Shown here piece by piece: positions 42,032 to 50,800 of a stretch of DNA of 64,000 bases. Location: the NCBI GenBank assembly GCA_023091665.1, contig JALJCQ010000007.1, positions 1,116,001-1,180,000 of the forward strand, in the 5' to 3' direction. Each line of letters opens with the position of its first letter. The first letter of the stretch is position 1. The notes beneath the pieces are model-generated. The model was given only the letters and a program-made list of their open reading frames with translations, was not told the origin of the DNA and did no database searches. Source of the stretch: Pythium myriotylum. Its lineage: Eukaryota; Oomycota; Peronosporomycetes; Pythiales; Pythiaceae. The position numbers and the translations under genes are program-made.

Positions 42032-45000
42032 CAGAGGTACAGTACTTTGATACGCCGTCTATTATTCATATGAGTTTATAAAATGGTCCCGGAGATGAAA
42101 GTCGAAGACGCGCTGAAGAAAGAGAGGTCGAGATAACTCGGGCGAGCCCTGGTAAACAGACCAAAGGGCCCGTCTCCTTTATCACCATCCGAGCAATTCA
42201 TCCTGTGAGACGGCTCAGGTGTGAAATGGGAAGATTTGTTTATTCATGAAAAGTATGCATCATACACCGTGGCCGCAAAGACGCGGACTCTATCTCTTGG
42301 TGTGGTTCACGTAGCGCAGCGAAAGCAGCGTCAGCACCGCAAACACTGCGATGAAGGCCAGAATCACCGAAATGTCGCGGCCGACGTTGTCGTAGTCCAT
42401 GTTGTACACCTGCTTGATGAACTCCGAGACCGAGAGGCCGCTCGAGACGGTCGGAGGCGGGTTGAGAAGCGGCTTGCAGGCCACGCGGTCCGGATGAGAC
42501 GACTCGCAGTTGCCGAAGACAATAGTCGCGAGAGACTCGAGCGTGTAGCGCTGCGGCGTGACCTGGTAGAGCCACTTGTAGCCCTGCGGGATGGCCGACG
42601 CCGGAGGGTTGAAGCCCACGAAGAGACCCCAGATTGACATCAAGAGCACGCCCATGCCCATGGCGACTTCGATCGACGGCATCGCGAAGGCGAGGAACAT
42701 GCCGATGTACGTCATCACGAGCAAGTACAGCGAGACGTTGAACCAGTAGAACAGGAACTGGACGAAGCCTTCGAAGCCCACGAGCCAGAAGAGAGCGACA
42801 GTGAAGAGCAATGCGGCCGAGACAACGTACGGAATCTCGGCAAGGAATGCTCCGACGAAGTACCACAACGCGTTGTACGTCTGGCTGGCACGCTCACGGT
42901 AGAATGCAGCACGATCCTCACCGATCATCGGGATGACGCCACTGAAAGAGATGAAACCACTGAAGAGTGTCGTCATGAAAACCATGGCCACACCACCGTT
43001 GATACCTTGGTAGCTTTGGTACTCGACAGTGCAGTAGGTGATGCCGAAAATGAGACCCATGGACAACTGGACACCAAGACGCGTCAGGTTGTACGAAGCC
43101 GTGCGCCAGTACATCGCCATGAAGCGGCCGATCAAGAACTTGGCCTGAGTGGTGTTGGACGCAGCTCGCTTCTTCAAGAACGTCAGAGGAGTCGCGCCAG
43201 GAGCAGGTCGGGTCATGCCGTCACGGTTCAAGTTCTCATCAAGCTGAGCCTTCTTCACGCTGTGACTGAAGACCTCAGCGAAATCAGTCGTCTGGCCAGC
43301 CGCGTTGCCAACACCAGCACCAATCGCCTCAAGCATCCACGTCGCAGGGTTGTAGTTTGGTGGGAGCGGCGAGACACCGTCGATAGACTCCAAGTAGCTG
43401 ACCAGTTCGCTCGCATTCTTGCCCAACTCACCGAAGTACACCGTGTAGCCACCACGCTTCAACAGCAACAAGCTGTCGAACACCTGGAAGACCTCCGTCG
43501 ACGGCTGGTGGATCGTGCACACCACCGTCACACCCGTCGTTGCCACCTTGCGGACACTGTCCATGATCAACTTGGCCGATCGCGCATCCAGACCACTCGT
43601 TGGCTCATCCAAGAACAGCACACTCGGACGAGCCGCCAGCTCCACACCGATCGTGAGACGCTTCATCTGCTCCACTGAGCTGCCTCGGATGATCTTGTCG
43701 GCAATTGGTCGCAGGTCCAACAGATCCAAACACTCCTCAACCCAGTCGTACTTCTCACTGTCGGGGATATCCTTGTCCTGACGGAGGAACGCGCTGAACG
43801 TCAGTGCTTCACGGAAGGTTGACGCGTCCGAGTGGATGTCCATCTGCTCACAGTAGCCGGTGCTACGTTGGATTGCAAGAGGGGTTGCCTCGAATCCGTT
43901 GAGGAGGATCTGTCCCTTGATCGTACCACCAGTCTTACGACCAGCGATAACATCCATCAATGTGGTCTTACCGGCACCGGAGCTTCCCATGAGTGCCGTG
44001 ATGGTCCCTGGAAGTGCGTATCCGCATACACCCTTGAGCAAGTCAAGTCCTTCCTTCGGGTTTTTAGGGTTCGGGACTGTGTACCACAAGTCCTTGAAGG
44101 CCAGCGTCACCGGAGTCACCTTGCGTTCGCGAGAAGCCATTGTCACTTCCATGATGATCTCACCGTTCGAGTCGCCGCGTGGGGTCTGCGCTAAGGCGTA
44201 CTCAGATCCAGTGCTTGACGGCCGCGTAACCGATGAGCGAGGCTTCTCATCACTGTCGTTCTTGGCGAGGTCGCTGCTCTCTGGCTGCTCGAAACGGTGG
44301 AACTCCAGGAAGTACCACGAAAGCGTCAAGAAAAGCACGTACATTGCACCGACGTAAGCGAACGCCAGCCAGATCCAGTACTTCTCGGTCTTGAGGCCCA
44401 CGAGTTCAAGCGAGTAGGTGCCCATGTTCTTGCCATACTCGGTGAAATAATCAACGCCACCGTAGACTGGGACATCAAAGTCGCTCGTTCGGTACTGATT
44501 GATAGCGAGGGCACGCATGGACCAAGACATGGGGTCAACCCAGTAGATCCAGACAAGAGGATCAGGCATCTGGGTCTCACTAATCGCGAAGCCGCCGTAG
44601 AGCACGACAAACGTCAGCACGATTAGCGAGATCGGGTTGGCGATCGTCAGGTTGGGTGACGAAGCCGAGAAGAAGAAGAAGAGTGAAGTGAACGCCATCG
44701 ACGTGACTAGCAGGATCAGTTCGAAGATGATGAAAGACGTCACCGAAGACACCAGTCCGCACATCCAGTAAATCATCGAGCCGAAAGCAATGGTCTCAGC
44801 GACAGCAAGCGGCAGTTGGTTGAGCGAGAACGCCAACACGTAGGATGCGGTGCGGTAGAAGTTGGCGCCACGCTGCTTGTAGAAGACATCACGGGCATTG
44901 AAGAACGTCGGAATCTGTGCGAATTGACCGAAGGACAGGAACAACACGGCCTGGAAGAGTACGCCCATGATGATCTGGACTTGTTTCGGATCGATCTGCC

Positions 45001-46503
45001 AGAATACCGAACCGTTGATGAGACCCATCATGACGACCATGACGACTCGACTAGCAATGAACGGGGTGTTGCGCCATGTGACCTTGGCTTGTTGACGGAG
45101 CAAAGTCATCATGCTCTCTGTGACGGACTGATGGAACTCGGGCACGTTGTCGAAGAAGTCTTCGCGGTCTTTGATGAGCTGTGGATCTTGAGGAGAGTGC
45201 AGATCCTGGAGCATAGCATCGTGGATCAACGATCGTTCGAAAGCGTCTGCGAGCTCAGAAGCCTTGCGAGGGTACTTGGAGCCATTCGGGAGTCCAGTTT
45301 CATACTGGTGCTGCTGGTGAGTACCGATGTCGAGCAAGAAATCAGCGACATCGCGGTCTTCCGGGCGCTTGAAGCCGAGACCCTCGAAGTATCCGAGCGC
45401 CTGCTCCTGCGGACCGTGGTAGATGACATGACCCTCGTTCAAGATCAGCACGTAGTCGAACAACTCGAACACCTCCGGCGACGGCTGCAGCAGTGAGATC
45501 ACGACAGTCTTGCGCAGCTTGCGAGCCAGACTCAGTTGAGTCTTGACAATGTCGTAAGTAGCCGCACTGTCCAGACCGGTACTGATCTCGTCCATGAACG
45601 ACACGACCTTGTTGCCGAACTGCATCTCACCGGTCGTGACTCGCTTGCGCTCACCACCCGACACACCTCGAGTCATCGCGTCACCGACGATCGTGTCCTT
45701 GCACACGTCCAGACCGAGCTGCTGGATCACAATCTCCGGGTAGTGCTTGACCCAGGCCTGCGCTGCCTCGAGCGCCTCTTTGTTCTGCTCCGGGGTGCCG
45801 TTCGTGTACTGTTCGGCAGCATGCTTCGACAGCTCACCACCGCAGCACTCGTGTGCGAATTCGAGCGTCTCCTGAACAGTCAGAGTCGGGAAGTGGAAGT
45901 CACGCTGGGTCACGTAGGAAGCAAACTGAGGGAGGCGGCGGCGCACTTGGGTGCTGTCAGCGCCGTTGTACAGCATCTCGCCTTCCAACTTGCAGTTCTT
46001 GCCGAGCGGGAAGCGACCGCTCAAGATTTTCATCAACGACGACTTGCCCGAGCCGGCCTGACCGAGCACGAGCGTCATCGTGCCTGGCTTGAAGACGCCG
46101 TTCACGTTCTTGAGGATGTGCTTGGTCACCTTGGTCTTCTTGGCCGAGAGCCCGCTGAAGCTTTGGAGAACGACGTTCGGGAGCGTCGGGAGGATGTCCG
46201 AGTTCTCGTCCTCGGTCGAGACGATCACGTCAGCTGTAATGGAGAGGTTCTTGAAACGGACCTCCATTTGTGGGAGCCCGCGGCCGAGACCAGCCTGCAT
46301 TTTGGATGAAATGTGGTCGTGGAGCGCGTCGGGGCCGTGCTTCATGAGCGCCTTGCCGCTCGTGTATTCAATGTTGGGGTTGCCATCGTAGGGCTTGTCG
46401 AGCATGGGGACCTCGAGATCAGCGACCATGTCGACTGTGTCCTTTGTCCAGTCGCGTCCAAACAGATGTGGTTGTCCTGTGTCGGCTCGAGATGGCAAAT
46501 TGG
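41565..46503. repeat. Direct repeat copy 1 (5' part of PDR7, spacer, PDR8)
   Basis: This segment is repeated at 47335-52273 with a constant offset of 5770 bases. The spacer 42032-42289 shows no visible difference from 47802-48059. The left edge lies in the Walker A codons of PDR7 and the right edge in the PDR8 core promoter. Differences inside are clustered in a few patches of the transporter gene. Confidence 0.9.
42290..46429 (-). CDS. PDR8: full-size ABCG transporter
   Basis: A 1379-residue minus-strand exporter. NBD1 Walker A GQAGSGKSS starts at residue 123. A distinctive insertion, STEDENSD, precedes ILPTLPNVV, where the other members have SNDKTEE or similar. The TMD1 region carries VTESMMTLLRQQAKVTWRNTP, unlike PDR4/6/7. 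It is nearly identical to PDR9 except for a few clustered patches (LAFAMPSIE, TVEYQSYQGINGGVAMV and KPLLNPPPTVSSGLSVSE in PDR8). The start is ATG 46429, 79 bases after the predicted transcription start; the open frame to 46525 begins upstream of the promoter. Confidence 0.95.
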   Translation of the reverse strand: MVADLEVPMLDKPYDGNPNIEYTSGKALMKHGPDALHDHISSKMQAGLGRGLPQMEVRFKNLSITADVIVSTEDENSDILPTLPNVVLQSFSGLSAKKTKVTKHILKNVNGVFKPGTMTLVLGQAGSGKSSLMKILSGRFPLGKNCKLEGEMLYNGADSTQVRRRLPQFASYVTQRDFHFPTLTVQETLEFAHECCGGELSKHAAEQYTNGTPEQNKEALEAAQAWVKHYPEIVIQQLGLDVCKDTIVGDAMTRGVSGGERKRVTTGEMQFGNKVVSFMDEISTGLDSAATYDIVKTQLSLARKLRKTVVISLLQPSPEVFELFDYVLILNEGHVIYHGPQEQALGYFEGLGFKRPEDRDVADFLLDIGTHQQHQYETGLPNGSKYPRKASELADAFERSLIHDAMLQDLHSPQDPQLIKDREDFFDNVPEFHQSVTESMMTLLRQQAKVTWRNTPFIASRVVMVVMMGLINGSVFWQIDPKQVQIIMGVLFQAVLFLSFGQFAQIPTFFNARDVFYKQRGANFYRTASYVLAFSLNQLPLAVAETIAFGSMIYWMCGLVSSVTSFIIFELILLVTSMAFTSLFFFFSASSPNLTIANPISLIVLTFVVLYGGFAISETQMPDPLVWIYWVDPMSWSMRALAINQYRTSDFDVPVYGGVDYFTEYGKNMGTYSLELVGLKTEKYWIWLAFAYVGAMYVLFLTLSWYFLEFHRFEQPESSDLAKNDSDEKPRSSVTRPSSTGSEYALAQTPRGDSNGEIIMEVTMASRERKVTPVTLAFKDLWYTVPNPKNPKEGLDLLKGVCGYALPGTITALMGSSGAGKTTLMDVIAGRKTGGTIKGQILLNGFEATPLAIQRSTGYCEQMDIHSDASTFREALTFSAFLRQDKDIPDSEKYDWVEECLDLLDLRPIADKIIRGSSVEQMKRLTIGVELAARPSVLFLDEPTSGLDARSAKLIMDSVRKVATTGVTVVCTIHQPSTEVFQVFDSLLLLKRGGYTVYFGELGKNASELVSYLESIDGVSPLPPNYNPATWMLEAIGAGVGNAAGQTTDFAEVFSHSVKKAQLDENLNRDGMTRPAPGATPLTFLKKRAASNTTQAKFLIGRFMAMYWRTASYNLTRLGVQLSMGLIFGITYCTVEYQSYQGINGGVAMVFMTTLFSGFISFSGVIPMIGEDRAAFYRERASQTYNALWYFVGAFLAEIPYVVSAALLFTVALFWLVGFEGFVQFLFYWFNVSLYLLVMTYIGMFLAFAMPSIEVAMGMGVLLMSIWGLFVGFNPPASAIPQGYKWLYQVTPQRYTLESLATIVFGNCESSHPDRVACKPLLNPPPTVSSGLSVSEFIKQVYNMDYDNVGRDISVILAFIAVFAVLTLLSLRYVNHTKR

Positions 46504-46510
46504 AGAGTGA
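46494..46510 (-). promoter_or_regulatory. Inr+FPR core promoter of PDR8
   Basis: Read on the minus strand: TCACTCTCCAATTTGCC. It matches both consensus halves perfectly, and transcription is predicted near 46508. It differs by one base from the PDR3 element. Confidence 0.85.
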
Positions 46511-47059
46511 GTAAGTCGGCGGCACCCGAAGCGGCGTGGCGACGGGTGACTAAGAGTTAGACATCACCAATCAATGAGACGGTCTCTGCCCGAGCCACCT
46601 GGGGGGGCTGGCGATACGAGTCAAACCCAATCGGAGCGCTTGATTCGCCTGGGACCATTCAGCGTCATCAGCTGGCTCGCGGGGTTACGCCGCTGAGAAC
46701 AAGGCAGAAGCGAGCCCGTTCAACGAGTGTACGAATCATCCACAGTGGCAATCATCCGCTTTTTGAAAGGATAGGCGGATTAAAGCGTCTAATTTTGCAG
46801 TTTGCGTTAACCTTGAGGGTAGATACGGAACATGGGACATTCCATCTGGCGTGGTCCAGGTCGCCAAGTCGTTTACTCTTCTCGCGCCAGGCTAATCATC
46901 AAGCCAGAATGGCTGAAGCAACGGCTGGAGTGATGGTCCCGATTATGCTGGCGCCCATCCGACTGCATCATCCCGTCTGTCGCCGGATGATGCCAAGACG
47001 ACGCCGGACCCACTGGACGACGGACTGCCGACGAGCGAGAAGATCCTCGCGGATTTCTC

Positions 47060-47079
47060 AGAGAGAGAGAGAGAGAGAG
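47060..47079. repeat. (AG)10 microsatellite
   Basis: Ten uninterrupted AG units. On the plus strand a protein-like frame (from 46986) changes to another protein-like frame across it, as a repeat-length frameshift in a captured coding fragment would do. The minus strand is open as well (46873-47175), so the reading direction is uncertain. Confidence 0.9.
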
Positions 47080-47172
47080 CAACGGGCCGTCGACCGAGGC
47101 GTCTTCGGCCTCCAGACTCGACGGCATGTCGGCGAGTAGCGTGTCCGTGCAATCGGCACGCGAACGGCGACG

Positions 47173-47240
47173 CATGGAGCCATGAGGGTTTGCCTGAACG
47201 ACAGATACCGAAGTCGGTGATGCGGTTGCTCGTTCTCGTG
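47173..47240 (-). repeat. Diverged third copy of the PDR7 leader
   Basis: About 68 bases match 41943-42010 (and its duplicate at 47713-47780) with several substitutions and one indel. On the minus strand the match ends at the same CCCTCATGGCT in both, after which the sequences are unrelated. That suggests the leader was taken from a separate source and joined to two different sequences. Confidence 0.7.
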
Positions 47241-47244
47241 ATCA

Positions 47245-47324
47245 ATGCCGCCGGGTTTGAGCCTACGGTAATACGGAGTGCCGCAACGCGCCTCGATGTG
47301 CCTTCCACCACTCTGTCGGGCATC
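47245..47324 (-). other. Degenerate type II tRNA-like segment
   Basis: On the minus strand the segment has an ATGCC...GGCAT acceptor-like pairing, an A-box-like AGTGGTGGAAGG (47301-47312) and a B-box-like GGCTCAAACCC (47253-47263), with a long middle consistent with a Leu/Ser-type (type II) layout. The T stem pairs poorly and I cannot assign an anticodon. It is a decayed tRNA or a tRNA-derived short element at the edge of the tandem duplication. Confidence 0.35.
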
Positions 47325-47330
47325 AGGCGG

Positions 47331-47801
47331 CGACGACTTGCCCGAGCCGGCCTGACCCAGAATCAGTGTCAACATGCCCGGTTTGAAGACGCCGTTCACA
47401 TTCTTGAGAATGTGATGAGTCTCCTTGTGTTTCTTGGCTGAGAGCCCACTGAAGGTTTGAATCACCACGTTTGGAAGCGTCGGCAAGATCTGCTCGCTCC
47501 TGTCGTTCGCTACGACCACGTCGGCTGTAATGGAGAGGTTCTTGAAGCGGACCTCCATCCGCGGCAGCGCGTGGCCGAGCGCGGCCTCCATCTTGGACGA
47601 GACGTGGGCGTGGAGCACGTCGGGGCCGTGCTTCATGAGCTCGACGCCGCTCACATAGTCGAAGGCCGGCTTGCGTATCCATCCAGTTGGCACGCGAATG
47701 GTCTGACACTTGCAGCCATGAGGGTTTGCTTGAACGACAGATACTGTAGTCGGTGATGCGGTGGCTCGTTTCGTGACCAAGTCTAAAAATCCAAGAATCA
47801 C
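47331..47801 (-). pseudogene. Truncated copy of the PDR7 5' end
   Basis: It repeats the first 157 codons of the PDR7 open frame (from the same GTG, now at 47801) down to the NBD1 Walker A GQAGSGKSS. There homology stops and the frame continues into unrelated sequence to a stop near 47058. All of TMD1, NBD2 and TMD2 are missing. It is a by-product of the 5.77 kb tandem duplication and cannot make a transporter. Confidence 0.92.
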
Positions 47802-50800
47802 CAGAGGTACAGTACTTTGATACGCCGTCTATTATTCATATGAGTTTATAAAATGGTCCCGGAGATGAAAGTCGAAGACGCGCTGAAGAAAGAGAGGTCG
47901 AGATAACTCGGGCGAGCCCTGGTAAACAGACCAAAGGGCCCGTCTCCTTTATCACCATCCGAGCAATTCATCCTGTGAGACGGCTCAGGTGTGAAATGGG
48001 AAGATTTGTTTATTCATGAAAAGTATGCATCATACACCGTGGCCGCAAAGACGCGGACTCTATCTCTTGGTGTGGTTCACGTAGCGCAGCGAAAGCAGCG
48101 TCAGCACCGCAAACACTGCGATGAAGGCCAGAATCACCGAAATGTCGCGGCCGACGTTGTCGTAGTCCATGTTGTACACCTGCTTGATGAACTCCGAGAT
48201 CGTGAGGCCGCTCGTGACGGTCGGAGGCGCGTCGAGCAACGACAGGCAGGCCACGCGGTCCGGATGAGACGACTCGCAGTTGCCGAAGACAATGGTCGCG
48301 AGAGACTCGAGCGTGTAGCGCTGCGGCGTGACCTGGTAGAGCCACTTGTAGCCCTGCGGGATGGACGACGCCGGCGGGTTGAAACCCACAAAGAGACCCC
48401 AGATTGACATCAAGAGCACACCCATGCCCATGGCGACTTCGACAGACGGCATTGCGAACACGAGGAACATGCCGATGTACGTCATCACGAGCAAGTACAG
48501 CGAGACGTTGAACCAGTAGAACAGGAACTGGACGAAGCCTTCGAAGCCCACGAGCCAGAAGAGAGCGACAGTGAAGAGCAATGCGGCCGAGACAACGTAC
48601 GGAATCTCGGCAAGGAATGCTCCGACGAAGTACCACAATGCGTTGTACGTCTGGCTGGCACGCTCACGGTAGAATGCAGCACGGTCCTCACCGATCATCG
48701 GGATGACGCCACTGAAAGAGATGAAACCGCTGAAGAGTGTCGTCATGAAAATCATACCCAAACCACCGTTGATACCCTGGTAAGTTTGGTAGTCGATAGT
48801 GCAGTAGGTGATGCCGAAAATGAGACCCATGGACAACTGGACACCAAGACGCGTCAGGTTGTACGAAGCCGTGCGCCAGTACATCGCCATGAAGCGGCCG
48901 ATCAAGAACTTGGCCTGAGTGGTGTTGGACGCAGCTCGCTTCTTCAAGAACGTCAGAGGAGTCGCGCCAGGAGCAGGTCGGGTCATGCCGTCACGGTTCA
49001 AGTTCTCATCAAGCTGAGCCTTCTTCACGCTGTGACTGAAGACCTCAGCGAAATCAGTCGTCTGGCCAGCCGCGTTGCCAACACCAGCACCAATCGCCTC
49101 AAGCATCCACGTCGCAGGGTTGTAGTTTGGTGGGAGCGGCGAGACACCGTCGATAGACTCCAAGTAGCTGACCAGTTCGCTCGCATTCTTGCCCAACTCA
49201 CCGAAGTACACCGTGTAGCCACCACGCTTCAACAGCAACAAGCTGTCGAACACCTGGAAGACCTCCGTCGACGGCTGGTGGATCGTGCACACCACCGTCA
49301 CACCCGTCGTTGCCACCTTGCGGACACTGTCCATGATCAACTTGGCCGATCGCGCATCCAGACCACTCGTTGGCTCATCCAAGAACAGCACACTCGGACG
49401 AGCCGCCAGCTCCACACCGATCGTGAGACGCTTCATCTGCTCCACTGAGCTGCCTCGGATGATCTTGTCGGCAATTGGTCGCAGGTCCAACAGATCCAAA
49501 CACTGCTCAACCCAGTCGTGCTTCTCGCTGTCGGGGATATCCTTGTCCTGACGGAGGAACGCGCTGAACGTCAGTGCTTCACGGAAGGTTGACGCGTCCG
49601 AGTGGATGTCCATCTGCTCACAGTAGCCGGTGCTACGTTGGATTGCAAGAGGGGTTGCCTCGAATCCGTTGAGGAGGATCTGTCCCTTGATCGTACCACC
49701 AGTCTTACGACCAGCGATAACATCCATCAATGTGGTCTTACCGGCACCGGAGCTTCCCATGAGTGCCGTGATGGTCCCTGGCAGTGCGTATCCGCATACA
49801 CCCTTGAGCAAGTCAAGTCCTTCCTTCGGGTTTTTAGGGTTCGGGACTGTGTACCACAAGTCCTTGAAGGCCAGCGTCACCGGAGTCACCTTGCGTTCGC
49901 GAGAAGCCATTGTCACTTCCATGACAATATCGCCGTTAGTGTCACCACGCGGGGTCTGCGCTAAGGCGTACTCAGATCCAGTGCTTGACGGCCGCGTAAC
50001 CGATGAGCGAGGCTTCTCATCACTGTCGTTCTTGGCGAGGTCGCTGCTCTCTGGCTGCTCGAAACGGTGGAACTCCAGGAAGTACCACGAAAGCACCAGG
50101 AAAAGAACGTAAATCGCACCGACGTAAGCGAACGCCAGCCAGATCCAGTACTTCTCGGTCTTGAGGCCCACGAGTTCAAGCGAGTAGGTGCCCATGTTCT
50201 TGCCATACTCGGTGAAATAATCAACGCCACCGTAGACTGGGACATCAAAGTCGCTCGTTCGGTACTGATTGATAGCGAGGGCACGCATGGACCAAGACAT
50301 GGGGTCAACCCAGTAGATCCAGACAAGAGGATCAGGCATCTGGGTCTCACTAATCGCGAAGCCGCCGTAGAGCACGACAAACGTCAGCACGATTAGCGAG
50401 ATCGGGTTGGCGATCGTCAGGTTGGGTGACGAAGCCGAGAAGAAGAAGAAGAGTGAAGTGAACGCCATCGACGTGACTAGCAGGATCAGTTCGAAGATGA
50501 TGAAAGACGTCACCGAAGACACCAGTCCGCACATCCAGTAAATCATCGAGCCGAAAGCAATGGTCTCAGCGACAGCAAGCGGCAGTTGGTTGAGCGAGAA
50601 CGCCAACACGTAGGATGCGGTGCGGTAGAAGTTGGCGCCACGCTGCTTGTAGAAGACATCACGGGCATTGAAGAACGTCGGAATCTGTGCGAATTGACCG
50701 AAGGACAGGAACAACACGGCCTGGAAGAGTACGCCCATGATGATCTGGACTTGTTTCGGATCGATCTGCCAGAATACCGAACCGTTGATGAGACCCATCA

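Larger units (their letters stand above)
46511..47330. other. Spacer upstream of PDR8 with patchwork content
   Basis: From 46504 to about 46995 it is alignable with the PDR9 upstream region (about 52274-52750) but clearly diverged. Beyond that it holds unique sequence with a GA microsatellite, a diverged copy of the PDR7 leader and a tRNA-like segment, each listed separately. No intact gene. Confidence 0.6.

Noticed and set aside
47058..47330. C-terminal tail of the truncated PDR7 copy as a new fusion protein
   Set aside because: After Walker A the frame runs through the tRNA-like element and the AG repeat; nothing in it resembles a folded domain.
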